The notes under the pieces were generated by a model that was not told the origin of the DNA, searched no databases, and saw nothing but the letters and a program-made list of their open reading frames with translations. A program made the translations under genes and the position numbers. DNA of 64,000 nucleotides, from NCBI GenBank assembly GCA_935421135.1, contig OW285190.1, positions 3,906,001-3,970,000 of the forward strand. Reading direction: 5' to 3'. This document shows, piece after piece, positions 53,801-64,000 of the stretch; positions within the stretch are counted from its first letter, which is position 1, and each line of letters starts with the position of its first letter. The stretch is from Bugulina stolonifera (lineage: Eukaryota; Bryozoa; Gymnolaemata; Cheilostomatida; Bugulidae).

Positions 53801-55740
53801 TGCTCAAAGTCAAGGACATCAGCAGCACCAAACGTTTATGACTGCAGTACCTCCTGGATACAACTACTACTATCACGGTGCACCTTACGGTGTATATAGC
53901 GCACCAGTGAGTATTATGTACACATACATGGATATATAGTACACTGCTGCCTGCTGCTGCACATTGTGTCTTGCATTGCGTCACATACATTGCTAAAGGT
54001 GGTAACATGGTGGAACATATTGATCTCCAATGTGTTTGTCATGGTTTTATTCTGACTTATTTATTCCCTCGCATGAAGCAAAGAGAAACTATTATATTCC
54101 CACTGTCTTATGTTGTACCACATTACTCACTGTATGAACATTCCTATAGGGAGTCGGCATCCCTGGAGGTACGACAGGTCTGTACACCAATCAGCAGAAG
54201 GGAGGAAGCTCTAGCGGTACAGGTAACGTGAGCTCTAGTGCGGCAGCTAACACCTACTACCCTGTCACTACTATGAACAATAGCTATGAGGATGGTTTAC
54301 ACTCTGCTCACACTACTGACTACACTAAGAATATGTATGGTGCTGGTAAACAAGCTAACAGTAAGTGTTTGTTTGGTCCGTCCCATCTTAATACCTATCT
54401 ACATGTCAGTGATTGTCACTTTAATACATATATAAGTGACAATCACTTTAATACATATATAAGTGACAATCACTTTAATACACATCTAAGTGACTGTCAC
54501 TCTAATATCTATCTACAAGTAAGTGATCTTAGTAATAAGTTGCTTCTGATCAAACATAGCAGGAAATGAAGTCGCAGATCAGCTAGAATTTGTATTTAAC
54601 ACACCTTTTCTCTATATATAATATATATGTATATAATTACTTGACTTTCTACCTTTACCCACAACTCTACCAATATGGCCTGTCACGAGTTGAGAAATCG
54701 TCTCCACTATCAATTAAAACCTCACTAGTGCATGTATATCACATATTGTATCAAATGACTCATCTCATTACCTGACTCATAAGGTTGAAACAGAGTAGCG
54801 AATGTTTTTGCCGCGTTTCCACCGCATTGTGCCAGCCAGCCAACGTTTTGTCAATTTTGTGATGCTCTGTTGCTCCACTGTCATTTAGCGGCGAATAACG
54901 GCGCGAATTTCGCTCGTCTGTTTCAACCTGTAGTGTAAACTCTCCCTCCTTCATCTATCCACTTGTTCTGTTTTTACATCTAAGCCTTTGAGTGAGTATA
55001 CACACGCATAGCCTGTGCTCCCTGTTTAACACCTTCCTCATGTGACTAGATCTAAGTCTATCTTACTCTTGTACAGCTTTGCCTGCTGGTGCCAACTCTA
55101 CTGACATACACTCTCTCTACAAGAATGCCTCCAACTCACAGAATGTAGCTGCTGCCGCCGCTGCCACTATGTATGGGAGTGGTGCTGCAACTGGCTACCT
55201 GCCAGCTCCTCACATGCTCGCCGCTCCTCATCTCTTACAGTCACAGTTGGCTGCCTCCGCTAACACTCAGGTACGTACCTATTGGTGATGTGTGTATGAG
55301 ATGCTGTTGAATCAGTAGTATTGATCCAGTTATTCTAACTTGTCTAGATGTCTCTGATGCTTGGTGGATTCTCTTTAGCTCCAACTTGCATCCTGTTTCT
55401 CCATTCTATTGGAGATTCACTCGGTGGCACTGTTATGTACATATTGTACTATATACATGTTCTTAGTGTGCATAGTTGTTAGCCCTACAGTGAGCTACTG
55501 GGTAGAGATGTACCCATTGTACTAGAAACTAGACTATTGGCTCCCAACTAATGTTATAAACTATCACATCATCTATGGATTATATTCTATATTCATGGCA
55601 GTCTGTGTAACTATAGCATGAGTCACTGATGTTTACAGGATAGCAGTGTGGGTGGTCGGGGTTCCCAGTCTGTGACTATGCCCAAATCTCACTCTAAGCA
55701 AAGCTACTACAGTGGTTCCAGTGGCAACTGGAACAACTAG
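47825..55740 (+). CDS. UBAP2L: UBAP2/UBAP2L/lingerer homologue
   Basis: Sixteen exons: 47825-47902, 48281-48346, 48730-48843, 49096-49220, 49736-49933, 50145-50323, 50527-50987, 51198-51386, 51821-52029, 52229-52730, 52869-53090, 53274-53397, 53701-53906, 54150-54360, 55077-55270, 55639-55740. All GT..AG with matching phases; 1059 residues (human UBAP2L 1087). Order: N-terminal UBA domain (about 27-95; NAIFALHDSDNDPNAAVILLLE), RGG region (about 142-205; GRGRGGRGRGGF), Trp-containing acidic stretch near 225-250, the UBAP2/lingerer motif at about 400-432 (PVEMPHTST...VQFGTLELP), then long Gln/Ser/Asn-rich low complexity, the conserved QTFMTAVPPGYNYYYHGAPYG, and a Ser/Tyr/Trp/Asn-rich C-terminus. 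Known role: cytoplasmic RNA-binding protein of stress granules and translation; Drosophila lingerer works with FMR1 and Caprin. Exon 9's 3' end is tandemly duplicated into the intron, and exon 10 has a NAGNAG acceptor. Start at 47825: a stop lies shortly upstream, and the splice phase is clean. Confidence 0.93.
47930..48197. repeat. 18-bp minisatellite in UBAP2L intron 1
   Basis: About 15 units of CACCCATCGTCTGCCATT; the last three carry a C-to-T/G type change (cattcgccc). The unit is a multiple of three with no stop in the exon 1 frame, so exon 1 reads on through the intron as repeated HPSSAI until 48268. The donor GTAAGT at 47903 and the conserved exon 2 argue that it is normally removed. 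Confidence 0.95.
51090..51190. repeat. direct repeat in UBAP2L intron 7
   Basis: Two to three copies of a roughly 46-bp unit containing 'acactccactacatgtacat' and 'atagtacattgtatgtt'. It lies just before the exon 8 acceptor. Confidence 0.75.
52003..52200 (+). repeat. 38-bp tandem duplication of exon 9 donor region
   Basis: A unit of about 38 bp ('actaccatgtaccacag' then 'gtgtgtgtagacaatagtaac') occurs about five times. The first copy spans the end of exon 9 and its donor (AG|GTGTGTG at 52029/52030). Every later copy repeats the same exon-end sequence and donor inside intron 9. The copies are nearly identical, so the expansion is recent. Confidence 0.9.
53110..53265. repeat. 36-bp tandem repeat in UBAP2L intron 11
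   Basis: About four units built from 'ctacatgtatgttatgtata' and 'tgattgtattatatat'. It fills most of the intron between exons 11 and 12. Protein-like frames across it are repeat artefacts. Confidence 0.85.
54405..54515. repeat. about 31-bp repeat with inverted motif, UBAP2L intron 14
   Basis: Tandem units of 'caatcactttaatacatat' and 'ataagtga'. The first unit has GTGATTGTCAC, and later units GTGACAATCAC, its exact inverted complement, so adjacent units can pair. Confidence 0.75.
54782..54929. mobile_element. 148-bp Harbinger-derived MITE in UBAP2L intron 14
   Basis: The left end AGGTTGAAACAGAGTAGCGA and inverted right end AGGTTGAAACAGACGAGCGA match the ends of the 12827-17304 Harbinger. 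The right subterminal region ('cgccgttattcg', then 'agcgac/agcaac') also follows the parent's right end closely. It has no coding capacity and is presumably mobilised in trans. The flanks (ata / gta) no longer give a perfect TWA duplication. Confidence 0.85.
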
Positions 55741-56716
55741 CTCCTGCCTCCTCTCTTTGCTACAGACAGACTAGACACTCGGCCAATGGTAACAGTTGGT
55801 TAGTAGGGATTGCTGCCGTGCCCAACAGAGATGTGTTTGCTGACTTCTTCTGACATTATATTATCAATTTATAACTGTGTATACATGTAGAAATATTATA
55901 GAATATTATCGTAATAATTATAAGTACAATTTTATCAATTAGTGGAAAGACAGCTCCTGGAGTCGATGGTGTATAATATTATTATTACAAGCATAGTTTA
56001 TACTGGTTATTACATTAATACTTCTCCAAACTCATTGAGTAAAATAGCTTTGTCCAGATACTGGCAATTAATCCCATTTTACTAAATATAGTAATTTAAT
56101 TTTTGATTGAAATATGTTTTGTATAGTGACTTGTTTGTTGTGTAGTTGTGTACTGAATTTAAACTTGCTGTCATTTATTAAACTCTAAAATACTTAAAAT
56201 CTCTGTCCAGTATTGCCCTCTACTAATGGAGCTAATTATAGTGACATACTTGCCAAGATGGCTGACCAAGCTTTCATGTGATTTAGTTATGCAAAATCCC
56301 TTTGTTGGTGGACATTTTTTGAGTTGTTCTCTCTTTGTAAAGTAATGAAGAGAAGACAACACTTTACTTGTGACTTGAACAGTGGGAGTGCAACTTCTCT
56401 GGGTACACCAACTTGCTCATTAGCATAGAGGAGATACAGTTACCATCTCAGTATTTACCTACTCTTCCACATCCTCTGAAGTGGAGTTGGGTGTTTACCT
56501 GCAGCTCAGAAAGGTAAATAAATCTAGTTATATAACCTTTTAGTTCCAAACAAAATGTTTGTTTTTAACTATACATTACATCTTGGTTGTTGAATTGTAT
56601 CAAAAGCAGCTTTATAGACACTGAAGCTGTACGTGTACTAGAAGGGTTCTGTAAGTATTATACATCTACAATCTACATGTAGTTGGTATAGCCTTTGCTC
56701 TTGGGTAGTTACTAAT

Positions 56717-56940
56717 TCATGTAGCTACCACATGTAACTAATGTAGCTACTGCTTGTGATCACTATAATGTAGCTACCACATGTAACTACTGTAGCTATA
56801 GCTACTGCTTGTGATCACTATAGCTACCACATGTAACTACTGTAGCTATAGCTACTGCTTGTGGTCACTATAGCTACTACATGTAGCTACTGCACTACAT
56901 GTAGCTACTGTACCTACTACAATCGTGTAACTGTTGTACC
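56717..56940. repeat. degenerate tandem repeat, about 50-bp unit
   Basis: Imperfect copies of 'gtagctaccacatgtaacta' followed by 'ctgcttgtgatcactat'. The GTAGCTAC core is palindromic. It lies about 1 kb downstream of the UBAP2L stop, so it may be within or just beyond its 3' UTR. Confidence 0.7.
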
Positions 56941-58309
56941 TACTACAGTGTGACTATTGCCCTTACCACCTGTATATGTAAATAATAGTAAAACATAAAA
57001 CTACAATACATAGTAATAGATCATGTTACTGTTATATACATTATGATTCATAATAACTATAACTTATAATAGTAACAATTGTAACATCGTTCCATATCCA
57101 TGGCTAGTGAGATTATCTGCTACATGTACATCAACTGAAGGACTATAGAGTTGTCTCCTCTAACTATTGCTTTATACATGACTATTATAGCCTATAACAT
57201 ATTATATTATCATTGATAATAGCCTATAATATATATTATATACAAATGGCCACATGCACAGATACATGAGTATATCAATGAATAATACAGTCGTTCGTGG
57301 CGAAAATTATTTATCAACTTATCACCTTACTAGAACCGAAGTTCGTAAATGCAGGTCTATTACACTCTCAGAGGTTAGATAGTGTCTTCGCGATCTCTTG
57401 GAACAGCCTAGGCCGTAAATAAAAATCCAAGTTGGCATGTGCCTCAAATTTAGGTCACGAAAACACTAAAAATCAGCTAAACACAAAGGCACTGTACTTA
57501 TGTCAAGCACAGAATACGGCCAACCAATAACCGGTTGCACTTAGACATGCGTTGTGGACATGTGGAATGCTTGCGATAGCCTGTGATCTTGCCACAGATG
57601 GTAAGTCAGCTGCTCTCAGCATCTTGAGTTCGCTAAAGCACTACAACTATAAAAATACTGTATCAGTGTTCAACGTGTAGATATACAAGCAGTCAAACAG
57701 GAAAAAGTGTTGCATTTTGGGTGGAATTCAACCTTGTAATGGTATGGCTAATAAACATTGTTGCATGATGTCTATCAATAACAACTTCTAGTAATAAGCT
57801 ACATAAGTGCAAATATTTGCTGACCAGTATATGAACTGCCTTCCTCTATCTCCCCACATTATACCATTTTACATGTCTTGGGAATTAGGCTAATAATAAA
57901 CATGATTTAGGTTGATTAGAGAATACAGTTTGTCTTCTTTAAATGCACAGATTGGACATTTGCCAAAAGTAAAAAAAGTCTTGGTCAGCTATGAGCTGTT
58001 TATTTTTGTAGGAGTTTGCAAGCTGTATTAATTATGGGAGCACTTGGTTGTACATGTCAACACAGCTATGCACCATATGACAGCCTAATAATGCATAATA
58101 CATATATTATTGTAATACTATATATTTCATAATTATACAAGTCATGTACCATATAATATAATATTATACTCTGTTTGGTATGTAAATAAAAATAATTACC
58201 ATAAAAACTGCTAGTGCAGGGTTAGCAAACAAAATAACAGAGCAGTAATGTTAGTAAACATGCAAGCACTAACTGTCTAATGTAGACTAACGTATTCCCA
58301 TTACATGTA

Positions 58310-58458
58310 GGTGCAGAAGCGGAGAATTCGAGAAAGCCTTTGTTCTTCGCAAAAATTGAAGCCGGAGAAGTTGTCTTCTCTTTATTCTAATGGTTGAGCG
58401 CCCTTAGCCTAAACCCCAATCAGAAACAAGGCTGCCCAAATTTCTTCGCTACTGCACC
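58310..58458. mobile_element. 149-bp TA-flanked MITE
   Basis: The left end GGTGCAGAAGCGGAG and the inverted right end GGTGCAGTAGCGAAG form about 15-bp inverted repeats with two mismatches, bordered by TA on both sides (58308-58309 and 58459-58460). The TA duplication suggests a Tc1/mariner-type parent. It contains the common inner motif 'agttgtcttctct'. It is noncoding. Confidence 0.7.
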
Positions 58459-59330
58459 TAACAATGTATTCATGTGCAAGTATATCGGTGTTCAATGTTG
58501 AATGCTGTATATCCATATTTGGTCATACAGAACCATTTACATGCCGATTGGATATGAGCAGTAAGCAAAGCGTGATTCTACTGTGGCTATGCAACGGCAT
58601 TTTTAGCACTAAGATGCATGGTAAGATTAGCAGCAAGTCATAGTGTTAAAGACATAACATGCAACATGTTGAACGATCTAAGTGGCAACCAATACTGTAA
58701 CAATAAAACTTTATTACGTCGTCGGAGACATTGAAGAACTTCTCGGTGCAACCACTTTCTAAATTATACTCCAACTATATAGAAACAGTTCTACATCCTC
58801 CCACAACAGAAATTTCCATTCAATAGCTCAGCTTCCCTCTAGTCCATTAATCCATTAATCCATTACCTGTTAGTCTATCTCATCTCTTACACGTTGGTCA
58901 CATTCCAATATTGTTCCATTGTATCGCTTAGCACATTCATACTGCAATAATTTTATTGATTTTACTGTTTGTCGTAATCACTATTTAAATGGATGAGAAC
59001 ACAATCCAAACGCATCATATATTATATGATCCTCATCATACGTACCTCTACATCATATTATTGTACATCTTGTATCATAGACCTCTAACTCAAGCAGGTA
59101 TGATTATACATAAAGAGTTTTACATTACATTATTATTGTTAAAAAATAATTGTTGCTATTGTTTGTTTTTCATATTAATCTGTTGCTATTTTATTATAAT
59201 AAATAGGAGCATATTCATGTGCATGCACATTGTATTACAGATTATGTATAACTGTACCTTCTTTTTCATACATGTATGACTATTTACATGGCATTATTGA
59301 AAAAAAATATTACGTTTTACTGTGCATTGT

Positions 59331-59541
59331 ATTACATTATATTATATTACATTATATTATATTGTATTATAATATCATATTATATTATATAATATTATAT
59401 CATATTATATTATATTATATTATATTATATTATATTATATTGTATTATATTATATTATATTATATTATATTATATTATATTATATTATATTATATTATAT
59501 TATATTATATTATATTATATTATATTATATTATATTGTGTT
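59331..59541. repeat. pentanucleotide microsatellite (ATATT)n
   Basis: About 210 bp of ATATT units, nearly pure from 59400 on. Every frame encodes the same Ile/Tyr/Leu string, which is an artefact. The strand can be read either way. Confidence 0.97.
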
Positions 59542-62500
59542 ATTATATTCTAATTGTACCATGTATATGGATTCCTGTAAATTGTACAATATGCTATAAA
59601 TTATTCTAGAATATATCATAAATATTTTGTATTATGTTGTACACTATATATTTCAGACTCTAGCTTGCGTCTGAAGAAAAAACCATCCCATATTGCATGT
59701 ACATTTCTAATCTTAGTTATGTCGCCAATTAGTAACAACCTATTTCATTGCTGCCAATCTGCACTATCGTTGACCTAAATCTGTTGTGAAATGCAAATTT
59801 TGTGGTCTCCAAGATAGAGTCAAGACAACTTGAAACGACTTGAGAGTGACTAAAAGTGACTTGAGACCGCAATCAACACGATAAGCCTCATGAAGTTATT
59901 ACATTACTTGATAATATTAGATTTGTCTATTTCTATTACTGTACCCAGTTAACTAGCTAATTATACCATTACATTATTTTATACTGTAGTCTTCCACCAA
60001 TATATACATGTATAATTATAAAGTACAATGTACATGACTTGTAATGTTGCATTGCTGAGTAGTGTAGGACTGCTCTGGATGATTATATAACATACTTGAG
60101 TTATGTAGAATATCATAAGTGTAGTCGGCCTACAGTTGTAAGACCAGCGATATATGATTCTAATTGTTTGTAAACTTATAGTTATACTATTATATACATG
60201 TAAGTATATATAATTATATATTTTATCTATTATTTCAGACTTCGTATAATATTCTGTTTGGAAGAGAAATCCTATAAAGGTAGGTCCATAGGTTTCTACA
60301 GTTGAAACAGAAATGTAATAGGGTGACACAATCATGTATATTCTAAAGTGTATATAACACATACAGCACATTGAGTAAGTGTAGTACCTGTATATATATA
60401 TATGTCGTATATTGCAAACATACATGTATATGATTGTACTACAGTGGTATGGTATGTACATGTACAATGTAGTTGTGGGTATATATACATATAATATATA
60501 CATTAATACAGCAATACATATATACATTGTGTACTACAGGTGGTTGACCCTCTTCCAAAGTGACACATGTACTATTATAACTCTACAGAAGCAAATCACC
60601 CAATATATGCCTTATAAACACATCGCTGCTATAACACAGCTACATGTACAACTACAGCATACTACAGCATAACAGGATTTGCGGACTAAAAAGGTCTCAC
60701 AATTATTTACACTGAATAAGGTAAGTGCTAGATAACTACTGTTATGTTTCATTATATTTGAAATATTGACACCCATGACCCTTTGACCATGACCTTTTGC
60801 TCATACTTTGAACAAGCGAATTAAAAGGAAATGGTTTGAGGAGTGATAAATTCTTTCTTCCTAAATATCAGTCTCGCAATTTTTATACTCATTGCCCAGG
60901 AACAGAAAAGACTTACTCGAGAGATGTCACACTCAAGCAACAATTTATAATTTGGGACTGAGAGGTCCTGTGAAATGTGCCTGGCAGGTTTTTTGTTTGC
61001 CCAAATGGCCTTGTAGCCTGTAAAACTCATAAGATAAGACGAAATATATTAAACCCATATGGGACAAGTGCGTCATAAACTAACAGGCAAAATTAGTGAT
61101 GAATGGAGGACCTGGAAAACGGTGCATAAGAAGTAAATACACTCACATAGCACAGGTTTTCTCAACTAAAATTGTTTGTTATTCTATTGGCTTTCAAGGT
61201 CACAGTTGTTCCTTGGTGACCTCTCTTACTGAGCCCTAAAAAGGGAATAATTTGATGAATTTTCTGCAAATTCCTGGGCATTGTCCATGTGAATTAGTGG
61301 ATACATCATGTAGAAAACACAAGACCTCTTTTAGAACATTGAAATTTAAATTGCTGTTATCTGTGCCGTTTCCTGTAACGAAGAGTTGACTTATACTATT
61401 GCAAGTTATATGACTGAGGACTTGGTTCCACAACTGTAAATGTAACCAACACCTGACAGGGTTTGAACCCATCAGCACAGCTCAGTGGAGAGATACCAGC
61501 AGTATATTTCATTTTTTGTACGTTTAGGATTCCAGGAAGCAAAGGACTGGACATAATTACATTGTATATAGTAGTTTCCTGTGTCATTTAGTGTGATATG
61601 ACACAACATATCAAGTGCTTGAATCAGTGTATAGTCAGTCCCTTATGCACAACGTAATGGTACACACATACATGCATGGGCTGGTCGCAGTAATTCCTAT
61701 AAAACTATGAATATTTTATAACATGATATTATGTTGAACCAAATTGTATTTACTTGGACTGTTACAGAATAGAGACCAATATATATACATGTGTATACAG
61801 GTACAGATACGATACGACACATTATTAATTATCAGGTAGTCTAAGAGATACAGTGAGTTCAACGACCACATATAATTGACTGAGGAAATTGTTGGCTCTG
61901 TCATTTCTTGCTAAAACACTCTGGGGAGATACATCGGTAGCCATAACTCCTAACACCAGCTCCCATAATTCCTAGTACAAGCTCCCATAATTCCCTAGCA
62001 ATGTCGCCCCGGATGATTTCTGATTCCGGCTAAGATTTGAGAGCAGAAATTGAAACCAATACCTTGGTTTTCTTTTCTCTAATCACCCTAGAGCCTATCA
62101 ATAAGTATCAAGTGATACGTCCTTTAAAAGTGATGGATTAATCAATTAACTCTCTGACTTCCTGAACTGCATAAACTGGTCCCTGGCCAATACTTCTGTT
62201 ACATCATATCATAATATAGTGCACTGAACAAACAAACAAACACCGTATCTGTTACACATCAGAGTATACACTACAAACAGTAAAGTGCACTTTAGGTTTT
62301 CCAATAATTCCCTGGCTCACCTCTCGTTCCGCCAATTTATATACTGGTTTCAGTTTCTTATGATCACTAAGGAACTTGTTAAGAGCTGTATCGAGTTCCA
62401 CGAGTTACGGAGGTCAATATATTAGTCCAGTAGTCGATGCATAGTCATCTACTAGTAAAACACACTGTCCAGGCATGCACTTCCCATGTACAAATATGGG

Positions 62501-62960
62501 ATAGTCCAGACTAAAGAAACACTAAAATATAATAAACAATTTTATCTGTTGTATATTATTGTTACTCGATGGTGACAAATGTGATATTGGTCCCCGGTTG
62601 GAAGACGGATGACTGCTACAATATGCAATGTACCATGTATTGATTTGATGTACTGTATGCATGCACTCATCCTCCAATATACATGTATGTGCAGCTCATA
62701 TTTACACTGACTGTCAATTTGAAAATCTTTCATGTTTATGCAATCATATTATTCACTAGCAGGTTTTATTTTAGTGTCAGCAACGAAGTACACGACATAC
62801 AACCGTTTAAATGCTTATTGACTTAATGCACAAGCCCTATATGGTATAAGAAATATTCTAAAATAGAGGTACTCGTATATATGGAGGAATGGAATGTCTT
62901 GTGTGAAGCTGATTCAGTGCACTGGCCTGTTCTCTGACGAATATTTCTTTTTCTAAGGTT

Positions 62961-63052
62961 GCCGAGCTGGTGTAGTGGTAGCATGTTCTGTCCACTGTGC
63001 TAGGCGATTAGGTGCCGTAGAGGTCTCGGGTTCAGACCCTAGTCAGGGACTG
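62961..63052 (+). mobile_element. tRNA-like SINE head
   Basis: The sequence has an A-box (tggtgtagtggtag, 62969-62982) and a B-box-like 'gggttcagaccc' (63029-63040), spaced more widely than in a short tRNA. The T-arm stem is imperfect and no clean anticodon arm can be drawn, so a functional tRNA is unlikely. The same A-box context occurs at 38575-38590 (minus), supporting a dispersed tRNA-derived SINE. Confidence 0.5.
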
Positions 63053-64000
63053 GTATTTTCATGGATTTGAAACAAGACTTTGACTGTTTAATAGACAAAT
63101 TCCTTATATAAAAAAACATCATTATATCAGAAAAATTGGCCAAACCCACTAAGCCTAATGCTTCAACCACACTGTACTGGTCTCCAAATTTACAATGACA
63201 TCATAATGTTGTATACAACAGTTGCATGTACATGTACATTATATGTGCATGCAATTGTGGATTATACATAAAGAATAAACTAGCATGTTACATCCCATCT
63301 ACACGTACATAGCGTAACGTAATGTATTAACGTGTTGTACCGGCATAACCTGAGGATCGACTGGGATTATTAGCTTTTATTAGGGGTACATATTTATCAA
63401 CATTCACCTGTAGCTGATTTATCCCACAATTAATGAACTATAGTGTGGGACGCATATAGAGACAGCCCCCCATCCAAGGATTGAGGCTATTACTCAACAT
63501 AATGTTTCTACCTGCTTAAAGTGTTGGCAAAGCGATGTTATAGATTAGACTGGACTTCACCAGCTGATTACAGGATAATTAAAGCAGCGGTGGCAGCAGC
63601 AGTAGTCAATGCATACATAGAGTATGTAAATTAGTGTCAGCAACATATGATACACCCTCTAAGGCAGTCTGCTGGCTACTTGACTCGGTACACTTTTAAA
63701 CTACAGTCTAGCTAATAGTAACCAACCATAAATACAATGACATAGTAACAGCGCAACTGTGGAATCACATGTGGCCATGTAGTGACAATGTGACCATGCA
63801 GTAACAATGTGATCATGCAGTAACAATGTAACTATGCAGCAATGTCTCTGATCAGATAAGCAGGCAGAAGGAGAGCCAAGCTTTTTTTTGAGTTGATCAC
63901 TTGCAAGTACCACCGACTACTAATAGGCCTATTCTAATCCATGGGATAATTTGTTTCACCAACAGGCATTTCTCTGATTACACAAATATCTTTTGTCTCA

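Larger units (their letters stand above)
55741..64000. other. gene-poor right end of window
   Basis: Begins with the UBAP2L 3' UTR. I recognise a tandem 'gtagctac' block (56717-56940), a TA-flanked MITE (58310-58458), an ATATT array (59331-59541) and a tRNA-like segment (62961-63052). Isolated splice-like signals at 59650-60730 do not assemble into a coding gene. No other feature is supported. Confidence 0.5.

Noticed and set aside
57290..57480. Possible copy of a repeat also near 35130-35200 (opposite strand)
   Set aside because: Only short blocks such as 'ttggatttttatt' and 'ccaagag' are shared; too weak without an alignment.
59650..60730. Splice-like signals suggesting a noncoding multi-exon transcript
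   Set aside because: Isolated ttcag/GTAGGT motifs are expected by chance in AT-rich DNA; no other support.
60821..61640. Possible gene on the minus strand with several medium-length frames
   Set aside because: The fragments do not join through plausible splice sites and match no family I know.
62961..63052. Functional tRNA gene
   Set aside because: A- and B-box-like motifs are present, but the T-stem is imperfect and no anticodon arm can be drawn; treated as a SINE head.

Overview
The window is nuclear DNA from an animal. It is AT-rich, its genes are split by GT..AG introns, and it carries metazoan-type genes (ROGDI, UBAP2/lingerer, an SLC7 light chain). It also carries PIF/Harbinger, pogo/mariner-like and LINE mobile DNA, and many intronic minisatellites. 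The protein sequences look early-branching, and a sponge or another marine invertebrate would fit, but no species can be named from the sequence alone. Exon models were built by hand from splice sites, reading phase and remembered family sequences; nothing was searched or aligned by machine.

Layout. 1-3000: repeats and a candidate solo LTR. 3003-10367 (-): a 12-exon SLC7A9-like amino acid exchanger with a 1.16 kb 9-bp array in intron 3. 12827-17304: a complete PIF/Harbinger transposon with TTA target duplications, an apparently intact three-exon DDE transposase (+) and a convergent MADF/Myb-like DNA-binding gene (-). 18370-19236 (+): an intronless PARL rhomboid protease. 20284-21663 (+): a 5'-truncated LINE reverse transcriptase. 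22976-26189 (+): isopentenyl-diphosphate isomerase, four exons. 27714-28058 (-): a small candidate secreted peptide precursor ending in an amidation-type signal. 28100-37300: gene-poor and rich in fragments of mobile elements.

37326-46140 (-): ROGDI, nine exons, with a 3.7 kb 22-bp satellite in intron 5 and a 0.63 kb 23/46-bp array in intron 8. 47825-55740 (+): a UBAP2/UBAP2L/lingerer homologue in 16 exons, with minisatellites in several introns and a Harbinger-derived MITE in intron 14. ROGDI and UBAP2L are divergent, 1.7 kb apart. 55741-64000: gene-poor, with small MITEs, an ATATT array and a tRNA-like SINE head.

The genes belong to unrelated housekeeping functions (amino acid exchange, mitochondrial proteolysis, isoprenoid synthesis, V-ATPase assembly, RNA granules) and do not form one pathway. 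The most interesting signals are: a ladder of four start-stop units ending in the PARL start codon; a candidate amidated-peptide precursor; a perfect CLEAR-type palindrome upstream of ROGDI; tandem duplications that copy splice sites in UBAP2L and IDI; and an autonomous Harbinger paired with its own MITE in the same window.
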